In this document: one piece after another, positions 11,293 through 25,600 of the stretch | Numbering within the stretch: position 1 is the first letter of the stretch | Layout: each line of letters begins with the position of its first letter | Source of the DNA: Glandiceps talaboti | Taxonomy: Eukaryota; Hemichordata; Enteropneusta; Spengelidae | Assembly: GCF_964340395.1 (NCBI RefSeq) | Contig: NC_135567.1 | Coordinates: forward strand, 7,379,899-7,443,898 | Direction of reading: 5' to 3' | DNA length: 64,000 bases | Notes under the pieces: model-generated | Told to the model about the DNA's origin: nothing | The model's input: the letters and a program-made list of their open reading frames with translations, nothing else | Database searches by the model: none | Translations under genes and position numbers: made by a program

Positions 11293-11773
11293 CTTTAATA
11301 AACAACAAGTCAAAACAGTTATAAATACTATCTGGATCTAATACCTCATTTGAAGATTTAAAATCTCTGTCGTTGACAATATCTATATTGTACAATTTCT
11401 GGAAGTGTCGCTGAAGTCCGTACCTGATTTTGGCATACAATTCCCCATCACAGCGTCGAACTCCTGCATAAAAATTACGTAGTAGCGTACACAGTTCTGT
11501 AGAATTATCCTCCACTACAGGCAATACCGTTCTTACTTCCACACAGTATTTTTCTAAAATACTCACAGCATTTTTGATAACACACTTTGTGCACTTAGCA
11601 TCTTTGTGTGACACCAGTTCTGCAAGATCTTCTTCAGACACTTTCCAAAAACGTGGATTATCGTTTGCCGCCATGGCCATTGACCCGTCTGAATATTTGT
11701 CGTCTGCAAGGAAGACACTCACGCATTCGCAATGGGCGGGCAATAGTCCACTCGACTTTAGCTTTTCATTCAT
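11293..11773 (-). CDS. KIAA1958/Crypton-recombinase-family N-terminal exon (probable orphan or truncated gene)
   Basis: The minus-strand frame encodes 162 residues from the ATG at 11773; an in-frame TAG lies five codons upstream, which supports this start. Residues about 41-75 (RFWKVSEEDLAELV, then HKDAKCTKCVIKNAVSILEKY) and about 95-145 (FYAGVRRCDGELYAKIRYGLQRH, then NDRDFKSSNEVL) resemble the segments upstream of the catalytic domain in KIAA1958-, ZMYM- and QRICH-like proteins. That family descends from Crypton tyrosine recombinases, and this part corresponds to the SAM-like core-binding region. The frame stops at 11285, but AAAG/GTGATT at 11293 is a plausible splice donor. The tyrosine-recombinase (DUF3504-like) domain is not found downstream in the window, so this is either a first exon with a distant partner or a remnant. 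Confidence 0.6.
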
Positions 11774-12290
11774 GGAACTATTACCCTATGGGGCGGGCAA
11801 TAGATCGTCATTTCCCGGGCAACAGTATTCAAATTTCGCATACCATGTGAAAGGGCACTGACCAATCGCAACACCACTCAAGCAGATGATGTGTTATAAT
11901 CTACCATGCTGCCCTGTGCGAAAGTAGCATGCCTGTTGACAGCATTCTTATTAAACCCAAAGTTGTCTGACGTAATAGTAACTTACAAAATAAGTGTATA
12001 ACTGTATTGCTGTCACTGGAAGTTCAACTCAGTTGTATCACAGAGCAAAATCGTTTATAAACGTACAGTATTTCTGATCCACAGTTTGGTCAAAGTCCTT
12101 CAATCAGCACAAAAAGTTGTTCATCCAATCAGTGAACCTCAGCTGCTATAGTGACTGTAAACAGTATACGTAGCATCCTGAGCTGACAAATAACTATATT
12201 TGGACATTACATAACTGCTCCAATAAACACTAACTTTATGAGGTACTGTGTTATCGGTCATAATTTTGTGATTGATGCTAACTGTATGAG
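11774..12290. other. Upstream region of the recombinase-family exon, otherwise featureless
   Basis: A CCAAT motif lies about 90 bp upstream of the ATG (11862-11866, plus strand). I see no TATA box or further coding sequence. Confidence 0.35.
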
Positions 12291-12294
12291 GGAC

Positions 12295-13675
12295 TGAGTG
12301 GACGTTTGATGGTAATGATACTGTACAGGAACTAAACTATGTGAGTGGAGGTGTAAATGGTAATGATAATGTATAGGAACTAGACTATGTGAGTGGAGGT
12401 GTAAATGGTAATGATACTGTATAGGAACTAGACTATGTGAATGGAGGTGTAAATGGTAATGATACTGTATAGGAACTAGACTATGTGAGTGGACGTATAA
12501 ATGGGAATGATACAGTATATATGAACTAGACTATGTGAGTGGAGGTGTCAATTGTAATGATACTGTATAGGAACTAGACTGTGAGTGGAGGTGTAAATGG
12601 TAATGATACTGTATAGGAACTAGACTGTGAGTGGAGGTGTAAATGGTAATGGTACTGTATAGGAACTAGACTAGTGAGTGGAGGTGTAAATGGTAATGAT
12701 ACTGTATAGGAACTAGACTAGTGAGTGGAGGTGTAAATGGTAATGATACTGTATAGGAACTAGACTATGTGAGTGGAGTTGTAAATGGTAATGATACTGT
12801 ATAGGAACTAGACTATGTGAGTGGAGGTGTCAATTGTAATGATACTGTATAGGAAATAGACTGTGAGTGGAGGTGTAAATGGTAATGATACTGTATAGGA
12901 ACTAGACTGTGAGTGGAGGTGTAAATGGTAATGATACTGTATAGGAACTAGACTAGTGAGTGGAGGTGTAAATGGTAATGATACTGTATAGGAACTAGAC
13001 TATGTGAGTGGAGTTGTAAATGGTAATGATACTGTATAGGAACTAGACTATGTGAGTGGAGGTGTCAATTGTAATGATACTGTATAGGAACTAGACTGTG
13101 AGTGGAGGTGTAAATGGTAATGAGACTGTATAGGAACTAGACTATGTGAGTGGAGGTGTAAATGGTAACGATACCATATAGTATAGGAACTAGACTATGT
13201 GAGTGGGGGTGTGAATGGTAATGATACTGTATAGGAACTAAACTATGTGAGTGGAGGTGTAAATGGTAATGGTACTGTATAGGAACTAGACTATGTGAGT
13301 GGAGGTGTGAATGGTAATGATACTGTATAGGCACTAGACTATGTGAGTGGAGGTGTGAATGGTTATGATATTGTATAGGAACTAAACTATGTGAGTGGAG
13401 GTGTAAATGGTAACGATACTGTATAGGAACTAGACTATGTGAGTGGACGTATAAATGGGAATGATACAGTATATATGAACTAGACTATGTGAGTGGAGGT
13501 GCCAATTGTAATGATACTGTATAGGAACTAGACTATGTGAGTGGAGGTGTAAATTGTAACGATACTGTATAGGAACTAGACTATGTGAGTGGAGGTGTGA
13601 AGGGTAACAATACTGTATAGGAAGTAGACTGTGAGTGGATGTTTGATGGTAACAATATCGTATAGGAACTGGACT
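12295..13675 (+). repeat. Minisatellite, ~48-bp unit, about 28 copies
   Basis: Tandem units contain GTGAGTGGAGGTGTAAATGG and GATACTGTATAGGAACTAGA. Length variants of 45-46 bp (ACTGTGAG or ACTAGTGAG in place of ACTATGTGAG) are interspersed and recur in the same order, which implies multi-unit duplications. A short minus-strand open frame inside is an artefact. Confidence 0.97.
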
Positions 13676-14652
<977 letters not shown>

Positions 14653-14807
14653 GTTACAACGAAAATATGCTTTATGTCTAATTTTCTTGGAGACTATCAC
14701 ACCGGACAAACAGTCGATCATGCATAAACTAGTATAAACTAGAGTTAATACATGAATGAGTGATAATCTCCAAGAAGATAAGAGATAAAGCAAATTTTCG
14801 CAGTAAC
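14653..14807. mobile_element. 155-bp palindromic element (48-bp arms)
   Basis: The left arm 14653-14700 (from GTTACAACGAAAAT to TCTTGGAGACTATCAC) and the right arm 14760-14807 are inverted repeats with about ten mismatches, around a loop of about 59 bases. There is no coding capacity. Likely a MITE or foldback relic; I do not see a clear target-site duplication. Confidence 0.7.
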
Positions 14808-15425
14808 TAATCCATGCTAATTATAAGATTAAAGGTGTTTTAATTCAGATAAAGGGAGAAGAATGGACAAGATTTCTTTATTTAGTCAATAAAGAGAGAT
14901 TTATATATAGCTGAAAGAGAAAAAAGTAGCCAAGAAAAGAAGGGGAAAAAGTTTAATATCACAACAAAAATCAGTCAATTGATCAATATCACACACAAAA
15001 TAAGTTTTATTTCATCACAAAAATTAATCATTCAATGCAATCAAACAATCAACTGAATAATAAACCGATCAATAAAGCGATTGGATTGATTAATCTATCA
15101 CATGCTCGCTGTCCCTTGTGATCAGACTAGCAGCTAGTCGTCTGTTTTGAAAACTACAACCACTAGGCGTTTTCAGGAATGGTACGGTAATTTCTAAACC
15201 AACGAATAATTTCTAGTCTACCTAGTAGGCTACCGAGAGAGAGAGAGAGACACTATACATAAAAAAACACACATTGTCGGTCTTTGCTGGAATTCGTTGT
15301 TAGTCATTTGACATACATATACAATGTAACAAGGCAGACATGACAATGCTATGACATTATTACTGCAACCACACAATCTGCAAACAACAATACCAAAGTG
15401 GTTCATTCAAATACATTTTTTGATT
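14808..15425. other. AT-rich spacer, nothing recognised
   Basis: Apart from a short GA run near 15236-15250, I see no gene, repeat family or motif that I can name. Confidence 0.45.
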
Positions 15426-15427
15426 AG

Positions 15428-15459
15428 GTTCAGTAGTGCTATAGGCATGGCAAAGTGTC

Positions 15460-15542
<83 letters not shown>

Positions 15543-16775
15543 GGCTTAAAGTAAAAAAACTGCTGGACCGATTGCTTTGATATTTGGTGGTCATGTTACT
15601 TCTGATGACTAGTTAGAAAAATTTGTTCAAATGAAATTGATTGAATCAGAGACGCGGGTTTTGGGTCAAAAAGGGGTGAGTAAATTAAGAAATCTTCATG
15701 ACATGATGATTCCCTCAGTGATATGCAAATAAGGGCTAAAAATGTGTCTTTTTGGTCAAAAAACTAAACTCCAGAAGTACTGGGCAGATTAATATGAAAT
15801 TTGGTGGGAACATTCTTAAGGGTGAGTAAATTAAGAAATCTTCATGACATGATGATTCCCTCATTGATATGCAAATAAGGGCTAAAAATGTGTCTTTTTG
15901 GTCAAAAACCTATAATTCCAAAATTACTCAGCAGATTAAGCTGAAATTTAATGAGGATGCATCTTAGGGTGTATAGTTGAAGAATATTAAGTGATCTCGT
16001 GAGTGATATGCAAATTAGGTGTAAAAATGTGAATTTTGGTCCATTTCTCAAAAAGTACTTGGTGAGTGATACTGAAACTTGGTGAGATGTTTCTAGGAGT
16101 GTTATTCTGCAGATTTTCACAATTGGCCAATTGGCCCTTGCAACCATGACCACGCCCATAGCAACAGCAAAATGGTGGTGTATTTCACGTTTAATAACCA
16201 CAGGGATTAAAAGACAATTGAATAAACTTTCAAAAAATGTATGTAAATTTGCCTAGCAACAGGACCACGCCCATAGCAACAGCCAAATAATCATGTATAT
16301 TACAATGATAACAGGAATTGATAGAAAAATGAATAAACGTTCAAAAAATGTATGGAAATATGCCTAGTAACACGACCACGCCCCATAGCAACAGCCAAGT
16401 GGTCACATATGCAAAGATAACAACACGGTTTTATAGACAAATGAATAAACATTCAAAAAATGTATGAAAATGTGCCTAGCAACAAAACCTTGACCATAGC
16501 AACAGTCAAAAAATCATGTATATTGCAAAGATAACAATAGGGATTCATAGACAGGTGAATGAACATTGAGAAAATGTATACAAATATGTCTAGCAACATG
16601 GCCACACCCATACCAACAGACAAAAGATTATATATAATACTTGTAGTATAAAAGCAGGGTTGCTAGGGCAACTGGATAATCACCACCTATACCTAGCATG
16701 ACTGACCATGAGGATAAACATTTTTAAAACTGTACAGTACAGTTGTGCTACAACGCCATTGGCGCTATTTTTATT
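15428..16775 (-). mobile_element. Helitron-like element with internal tandem repeats (minus orientation)
   Basis: Read on the minus strand, the 5' end is at about 16775 (AATAGCGCCAATGGCG). It is followed by about four units of roughly 118 bp, each with the GTTGCTATGGGCGTGGTC and GCTAGGCA blocks (16060-16640 on plus). Next come about three to four units of roughly 145 bp carrying CAAAAAGACACATTTTTAGC, then a GT/AC microsatellite (15461-15538), then the start of the hairpin-type 3' end (near 15430). Two internal tandem regions, a microsatellite and no transposase resemble non-autonomous Helitron/DINE-1-like elements. That class is inferred, not proven. Confidence 0.55.
15461..15538 (+). repeat. 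(GT)n microsatellite
   Basis: About 75 bp of TG/GT inside the Helitron-like element, at the position occupied by TCTG or ATGT tracts in other family members. Confidence 0.97.
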
Positions 16776-17300
16776 ATTCTGCGTTCTTTCTTATTTTTAT
16801 CAAGGCTGTCAAGATACATTCTTCATTCTCTTTGATATTTTCTTTTGACAACCACTGAGAAAAACAAGACAAGGAATAATGTTATTAATAGATTGATGTG
16901 ATGCCTAATACAAGACAAAAACACTAGTTGTAGTAGCTTCCAAACTGGTGTAATTGCAATAAACAAGTCAACTATCGGTCAGAATAGCTCCACTGGTTTT
17001 GTTTTTTTTTCTGTTGATTTTTGGTAACATGTGTAGAAGTGGTTCTGCTGCTAAGCCCTTCACTATGAAATTTTGTTTTAGCAAAGTAAGGCTGCTTTCA
17101 CAAAAACTTGTTATGGGGGGGGGTCGGGAGATTTTAGGGGGGGGGCTTGAAAATATATGGATAGTGTGTGTGTGTGGGGGGGGGGTACCTGAAAAAATGT
17201 TATGGGTTGTAGGGGGGGGGGGGGTACCTGAAAATAAATTGACATCATGACTTTTCAAACATGGGAAAATAAGCTTTTAAAATGTTGGTCTTCCTTTTTC

Positions 17301-17334
<34 letters not shown>

Positions 17335-17695
17335 GCGGCGGCGGCGGCGGCTACAAACAACAGTTGCTCACAAGTTAGTAAAATGAAAAACAAAAACAGT
17401 CAAATTTTAATTTTCTTTTAATAAACTATTAATGTAATGATAAATTGAAATGGGCGAATTGAGTGGTACAGATTGTTTTTTGTCTGAAAATACCAGTGTC
17501 TCTCATGTACACTACTATCTACTGAAATTTGGTTCATTTAATGTGTGAAATTACCTTTACACTGTACTGAAAATATTCTTTGTGACATGACTGTTTTGGT
17601 TTGTGGTTATCACAATGATATGTAACTTTTTCATGTAAATTCTTACTAGTATTAATTGACAGACAAATATGACAGACAACATTTTACATTTGCAG
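16776..17695. other. Spacer with G-runs and a (CAA)n(CGG)n tract
   Basis: Four G-runs of eight or more occur at 17110-17225 and a CAA run joined to CGG repeats at 17303-17351. No coding exon is supported. The last part, ending ATTTTACATTTGCAG at 17695, is a good splice acceptor for the exon that follows. Confidence 0.5.
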
Positions 17696-17812
17696 CTCTT
17701 GGAAGTTAAAAAACAAAGAGTTGGAAAAGGTCCATCTCAGCCTGCCATCAAAATGTAAAAGATGCACCTGCACTAAAACATACTTGACAAGTATCAAACA
17801 CTTCTGTGCAAG
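17696..17812 (+). CDS. Cysteine-containing internal exon of a SAP-domain gene
   Basis: Bounded by a strong acceptor (polypyrimidine then TTTGCAG) and a donor (GCAAG/GTATTT), this 117-bp exon reads SWKLKNKELEKVHLSLPSKC, then KRCTCTKTYLTSIKHFCAR, in one frame. Cysteines at CKRCTC suggest a small metal-binding or structural cluster. The exon ends after two bases of a codon. Joining it to the acceptor at 18083 restores an AGA codon and runs straight into the SAP open frame, so the two exons are phase-compatible across a 270-bp intron. Upstream exons are not identified, so the N-terminus of the gene is missing. Confidence 0.55.
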
Positions 17813-18082
17813 GTATTTTTTCATCCTATAGATATAACTATAATTTTCAACACAAACTTTTAATAACACATTCTAAATATTTCCTAAAATTAGCATATTG
17901 GCAACGTCTGCTATATGTGAAACAGAAGACAATATCTCACAAGCTGAGTTATCAGAGAAAAAGTAAAAATAAGTTTTTTGCACATACTTTCAACTTTGCA
18001 TGATATACTATTACTTGTAAATATAAAGATAAAGAAATCAACTTTGACACTATATGGATGTATTCTCAACACCATTAACAAG

Positions 18083-18818
18083 AGATGATGGTAGTGAAAG
18101 ACCACCAGATGACTTACAACCCCGTGCACAACTAAAACACCTGTATAGTAAAGGGTTAGTGTCAAGTAAAAATGTTGAGAAACTTGACGAATTGAGCAAG
18201 AAACTGTGTGTCAAGAAAGAGATATTAAAGGGAGCAATCCTTCATTTAGAACAACAGAGAACACTTGCCTCTATGAGGGAAAGGAAACGAATGAAAGAAA
18301 GGGAGCAACGTGCTGAAAAAAAATTTGATGAATATGCCTGGGATGCGCTTGTCAGAAACGGTGACATTTCCAAATTGAAATTGAAAGAACTTGATAAGTA
18401 CCTTTCCAACTATGAAATTCCAGCTGTGGCAGGAATGCACAAAATAGACAAAGTTGAGGCTGTAAGATGCCACTATTATCAATCTAAAGAAAGTGAGAGT
18501 GATTTGTCATCTGATGACAGTGACAGTGAGAATGATGATACAGCTAGTTCCAACTCTGATGACAAGCTTGGTAGAATAGTTAATATCTGCAGTAAAATTA
18601 TTGGTGTTCAACAAACTAGCCTTAGCACACTGTACAGGAAACAAGTCCTGAACAAAGCCAACTCCATACTGAGGAATAGTCAGCACCCCCTTTACCAAGA
18701 GTTTGACATTTTACCATCAGGACGGCGCTTTAGGGTTCCAAGGACTAGAACAAACAGAACAAAATATTCATTTATTCCAACAGCCATATCTTTTCTTAAT
18801 CAAGTCAGGAATGCATAG
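18083..18818 (+). CDS. SAP-domain protein, 3' exon, fused in frame to a LINE reverse-transcriptase tail
   Basis: The open frame from the ATG at 18054 to the stop at 18818 is 254 codons. A TGA lies in frame just upstream of that ATG, and I favour entry by splicing at 18083, where ACAAG precedes the residues DDGSERPP. Numbered from the ATG: residues 25-75 are charged and helical, 72-95 a basic coiled segment (RERKRMKEREQRAEKK), 96-140 a SAP-like DNA-binding helix pair (LKLKELDKYLSNYEIP, then IDKVEAV), and 145-170 acidic and serine-rich. From about residue 171 to the end the sequence is a LINE C-terminal tail (RIVNICSKIIG, HPLYQEFDILPSGRRFRVPR, then FIPTAI). So a 5'-truncated LINE has replaced the original C-terminus without breaking the frame. 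After the LINE, 19010-19055 again encodes an acidic run (GSDDDDDD), probably the original continuation. Confidence 0.55.
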
Positions 18819-19003
18819 CAGCCCATGTTTCAATGTTTTAATGTTACTGTACCTTATTTTTAACTGTATTTATTGTATTTATTTTAATGTATTCTGTCAC
18901 AGCATTTTAATATTTTGTGTATAGTTTTTTATACGTTTAACTGTCGCGCAAAGTATTGCCCATACTGGGATAATAAAGATCTATTGTATATTGTATATTG
19001 TTG
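18560..19003 (+). mobile_element. 5'-truncated LINE 3' end (reverse-transcriptase tail plus 3' UTR)
   Basis: It contains the last ~84 codons of a LINE ORF2, with the hallmark LPSGRR and RTNR motifs that follow the reverse-transcriptase domain. A ~180-bp AT-rich 3' UTR, an AATAAA signal at 18972-18977 and a short repeated tail (TTGTATATTGTATATTG) follow. The junction at about 18560 lies inside the acidic region of the SAP gene. I cannot delimit a target-site duplication; TCTGATGA occurs on both sides but is part of a GAT-rich run. Confidence 0.75.
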
Positions 19004-19640
19004 AAGGAGAAATTGGGTCTGATGATGATGATGATGACAATGCCATGTTTATATACATGTGGAAGGAGAGCTACCACTTGGAAATCAAAAATTTAAATAA
19101 ACACATTCTGAGACTTTGTTTAAAATCCTGCATTCACCTTTGTAATCCAACGTCAAAACCAGTCCAATAATCAGGCTCTTACAAGGTAAATGTATTGCCA
19201 GGTTCATTAAGATATACAATTACTATGATAACACATTTTACACAGAGAGTTGGTAAAATATTGTTCTTTAATATTCATTTTACAAACCTACTATTTTACC
19301 CTAAATTTTGCATATCAATAACTTGATCAATTTGTCTTGAACAAAGTGACATCTGCTCATCCCTAGACACCCACACAACAAACGTTAACTCAATTCGTCC
19401 TGTGAAGATTTTTGAAACATTTCTACCAAAACTTTCTATTTTAGACCTAATTTGCATATTTATGATCCACCCAAACAAAGAAACTCAGACCTGAGTATTT
19501 CAAGACACCTTCAAGGTCAGACATGAGCCTACCCATATAACTCTGCTGCCTGTCTTTGACAATGGAGTTAAAAATGACAGAGTGAGGTGGGGTTGACCAT
19601 TAGACAAACATTAGGATATGTTGATGGTATGGTATGGCAT
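19004..19640. other. Spacer between the LINE tail and the giant minisatellite
   Basis: The first ~50 bp may be the displaced 3' part of the SAP gene (a GAT run coding for aspartates). The rest has no recognisable coding sequence. From 19618 degenerate half-units (GGTATGGTATGGCATGAATG) lead into the 30-bp array. Confidence 0.5.
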
Positions 19641-22600
19641 GAATGAAGACAGTACATATATTATGATATGGCATGAAGACAGAACATATATTATCATATG
19701 GCATGAAGACAGTACATATATTATGATATGGCATGAAGACAGTACATATATTATGATATGGCATGAAGACAGTACATACATTATGATATGGCATGAAGAC
19801 AGTACATACATTATGATATGGCATGAAGACAGTACATACATTATGATATGGCATGAAGACAGTACATATGTTGTGATATGGCATGAAGACAGTACATATA
19901 TTATGATATGGCATGAAGACAGTACATACATTATGATATGGCATGAAGACAGTACATATATTATGATATGGCATGAAGACAGTACATATATTATGATATG
20001 GCATGAAGACAGTACATATATTATGATATGGCATGAAGACAGTACATATATTATGATATGGCATGAAGACAGTACATATATTATGATATGGCATGAAGAC
20101 AGTACATATATTATGATATGGCATGAAGACAGTACATATATTATGATATGGCATGAAGACAGTACATATATTATGATATGGCATGAAGACAGTACATATA
20201 TTATGATATGGCATGAAGACAGTACATATATTATGATATGGCATGAAGACAGTACATATGTTATGATATGGCATGAAGACAGTACATATCTTATGATATG
20301 GTATGAAGACAGTACATATATTATGATATGGCATGAAGACAGTACATATATTATGATATGGCATGAAGACAGTACATATATTATGATATGGCATGAAGAC
20401 AGTACATATATTATGATATGGCTTGAAGACAGTACATATATTATGATATGGCATGAAGACAGTACATATATTATGATATGGCATGAAGACAGTACATATA
20501 TTGTGATATGGCATGAAGACAGTACATATATTATGATATGGCATGAAGACAGTACATATATTATGATATGGCATGAAGACAGTACATATATTATGATATG
20601 GCATGAAGACAGTACATATATTATGATATGGCATGAAGACAGTACATATATTATGATATGGCATGAAGACAGTACATATGTTATGATATGGCATGAAGAC
20701 AGTACATATCTTATGATATGGTATGAAGACAGTACATATATTATGATATGGCATGAAGACAGTACATATATTATGATATGGCATGAAGACAGTACATATA
20801 TTATGATATGGCATGAAGACAGTACATATATTATGATATGGCTTGAAGACAGTACATATATTGTGATATGGCATGAAGACAGTACATATATTGTGATATG
20901 GCATGAAGACAGTACATATATTGTGATATGGCATGAAGACAGTACATATATTGTGATATGGCATGAAGACAGTACATATATTATGATATGGCATGAAGAC
21001 AGTACATATATTATGATATGGCATGAAGACAGTACATATGTTATGATATGGCATGAAGACAGTACATATGTTATGATATGGCTTGAAGACAGTACATATA
21101 TTGTGATATGGCATGAAGACAGTACATATATTGTGATATGGCATGAAGACAGTACATATATTGTGATATGGCATGAAGACAGTACATATATTATGATATG
21201 GCATGAAGACAGTACATATGTTATGATATGGCATGAAGACAGTACATATATTGTGATATGGCATGAAGACAGTGCATATATTATGATATGGCATGAAGAC
21301 AGTACATATATTGTGATATGGCATGAAGACAGTACATATATTATGATATGGCATGAAGACAGTACATATATTATGATATGACATGAAGACAGTACATACA
21401 TTATGATATGGCATGAAGACAGTACATATATTGTGACATGGCATGAAGACAGTACATATGTTATGATATGGCATGAAGACAGTACATACATTATGATATG
21501 GCATGAAGACAGTACATATATTATGATATGGCATGAAGACAGTACATATATTATGATATGACATGAAGACAGTACATACATTATGATATGGCATGAAGAC
21601 AGTACATATATTATGATATGGCATGAAGACAGTACATATATTATGATATGACATGAAGACAGTACATACATTATGATATGACATGAAGACAGTACATATA
21701 TTGTGATATGGCATGAAGACAGTACATATATTATGATATGGCATGAATACAGTACATATGTTGTGATATGGCATGAAGACAGTACATATATTATGATATG
21801 GCATGAAGACAGTGCATATATTGTGATATGGCATGAAGACAGTACATATATTATGATATGGCATGAAGACAGTGCATATATTATGATATGGCATGAATAC
21901 AGTACATATATTATGATATGGCATGAAGACAGTACATATATTATGATATGGCATGAAGACAGTACATATATTGTGATATGGCATGAAGACAGTGCATATA
22001 TTATGATATGGCATGAATACAGTACATATATTATGATATGGCATGAATACAGTACATATATTATGATATGGCATGAAGACAGTACATATATTATGATATG
22101 GCATGAAGACAGTACATACATTGTGATATGGCATGAAGACAGTACATATATTATGATATGGCATGAAGACAGTGCATATATTGTGATATGGCATGAAGAC
22201 AGTACATATATTATGATATGGCATGAAGACAGTACATATATTATGATATGGCATGAAGACAGTACATATATTGTGATATGGCATGAAGACAGTACATATA
22301 TTATGATATGGCATGAATACAGTACATATGTTATGATATGGCATGAAGACAGTACATATATTATGATATGGCATGAAGACAGTACATATATTATGATATG
22401 GCATGAAGACAGTACATATATTATGATATGGCATGAAGACAGTACATATATTATGATATGGCATGAATACAGTACATATATTGTGCTATATGGCATGAAT
22501 ACAGTACATATATTGTGATATGGCATGAAGACAGTACATATATTATGATATGGCATGAAGACAGTACATATATTATGATATGGCATGAATACAGTACATA

Positions 22601-25600
22601 TATTGTGATATGGCATGAAGACAGTACATATATTATGATATGGCATGAAGACAGTACATATATTGTGATATGGCATGAATACAGTACATATGTTATGATA
22701 TGGCATGAAGACAGTACATATATTATGATATGGCATGAAGACAGTACATACATTATGATATGGCATGAATACAGTACATACATTATGATATGGCATGAAG
22801 ACAGTACATATATTATGATATGACATGAAGACAGTACATACATTATGATATGGCATGAAGACAGTACATATATTATGATATGGCATGAAGACAGTACATA
22901 TATTATGATATGACATGAAGACAGTACATACATTATGATATGACATGAAGACAGTACATATATTGTGATATGGCATGAAGACAGTACATATATTATGATA
23001 TGGCATGAATACAGTACATATGTTGTGATATGGCATGAAGACAGTACATATATTATGATATGGCATGAAGACAGTACATATATTATGATATGGCATGAAG
23101 ACAGTACATATATTGTGATATGGCATGAAGACAGTACATATATTGTGATATGGCATGAAGACAGTACATATATTATGATATGGCATGATGACAGTACATA
23201 TATTGTGATATGGCATGAAGACAGTACATATATTATGATATGGCATGAATACAGTACATATGTTATGATATGGCATGAAGACAGTACATATATTATGATA
23301 TGGCATGAAGACAGTACATATATTATGATATGGCATGAAGACAGTACATATATTATGATATGGCATGAAGACAGTACATATATTATGATATGGCATGAAG
23401 ACAGTACATATATTGTGATATGGCATGAATACAGTACATATGTTATGATATGGCATGAAGACAGTACATATATTATGATATGGCATGAATACAGTACATA
23501 CATTATGATATGGCATGAATACAGTACATATGTTATGATATGGCATGAAGACAGTACATATATTATGATATGGCATGAAGACAGTACATATATTATGATA
23601 TGGCATGAATACAGTACATACATTATGATATGGCATGAATACAGTACATATGTTATGATATGGCATGAAGACAGTACATACATTATGATATGGCATGAAT
23701 ACAGTACATATGTTATGATATGGCATGAAGACAGTACATATATTATGATATGGCATGAAGACAGTACATACATTATGATATGGCATGAAGACAGTACATA
23801 CATTATGATATGGCATGAATACAGTACATACATTATGATATGGCATGAATACAGTACATATGTTATGATATGGCATGAAGACAGTACATATATTATGATA
23901 TGGCATGAAGACAGTACATATATTATGATATGGCATGAATACAGTACATATATTGTGATATGGCATGAAGACAGTACATATGTTATGATATGGCATGAAG
24001 ACAGTACATATATTATGATATGGCGTGAAGACAGTACATATATTGTGATATGGCATGAATACAGTACATACATTATGATATGGCATGAAGACAGTACATA
24101 TATTATGATATGACATGAAGACAGTACATACATTATGATATGGCATGAAGACAGTACATATATTATGATATGGCATGAATACAGTACATACATTATGATA
24201 TGGCATGAAGACAGTACATATATTATGATATGGCATGAAGACAGTACATATATTGTGACATGGCATGAAGACAGTACATATATTATGATATGGCATGAAG
24301 ACAGTACATATATTGTGATATGGCGTGAAGACAGTACATATATTGTGATATGGCATGAATACAGTACATACATTATGATATGGCATGAAGACAGTACATA
24401 TATTATGATATGACATGAAGACAGTACATACATTATGATATGGCATGAAGACAGTACATATATTATGATATGGCATGAAGACAGTACATATATTATGATA
24501 TGACATGAAGACAGTACATACATTATGATATGACATGAAGACAGTACATATATTGTGATATGGCATGAAGACAGTACATATATTATGATATGGCATGAAT
24601 ACAGTACATATGTTGTGATATGGCATGAAGACAGTACATATATTATGATATGGCATGAAGACAGTACATATATTATGATATGGCATGAAGACAGTACATA
24701 TATTGTGATATGGCATGAAGACAGTACATATATTGTGATATGGCATGAAGACAGTACATATATTATGATATGGCATGATGACAGTACATATATTGTGATA
24801 TGGCATGAAGACAGTACATATATTATGATATGGCATGAATACAGTACATATGTTATGATATGGCATGAAGACAGTACATATATTATGATATGGCATGAAG
24901 ACAGTACATATATTATGATATGGCATGAAGACAGTACATATATTATGATATGGCATGAAGACAGTACATATATTATGATATGGCATGAAGACAGTACATA
25001 TATTGTGATATGGCATGAAGACAGTACATATATTATGATATGGCATGAATACAGTACATATGTTATGATATGGCATGAAGACAGTACATATATTATGATA
25101 TGGCATGAAGACAGTACATATATTATGATATGGCATGAAGACAGTACATATATTATGATATGGCATGAAGACAGTGCATATATTATGATATGGCATGAAG
25201 ACAGTACATATATTATGATATGGCATGAAGACAGTACATATGTTATGATATGGCATGAAGACAGTACATATATTATGATATGGCATGAAGACAGTACATA
25301 CATTATGATATGGCATGAATACAGTACATATATTATGATATGGCATGAAGACAGTTCATACATTATGATATGGCATGAAGACAGTACATATATTATGATA
25401 TGGCATGAAGACAGTACATATATTATGATATGGCATGAAGACAGTACATATATTGTGATATGGCGTGAAGACATTACATATATTATGATATGGCATGAAG
25501 ACAGTACATATATTGTGATATGGCATGAAGACAGTACATATATTGTGATATGGCATGAAGACAGTACATATATTGTGATATGGCATGAAGACAGTACATA

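Noticed and set aside
17810-18003. Overlapping short frames on both strands around the SAP gene intron
   Set aside because: No splice or motif support; they lie in the predicted intron or antisense to the SAP exon.
18054-18082. ATG at 18054 as the true start of the SAP protein
   Set aside because: An in-frame TGA lies just upstream and the phase-compatible exon at 17696-17812 joins better at 18083, so this ATG is probably intronic; not excluded.
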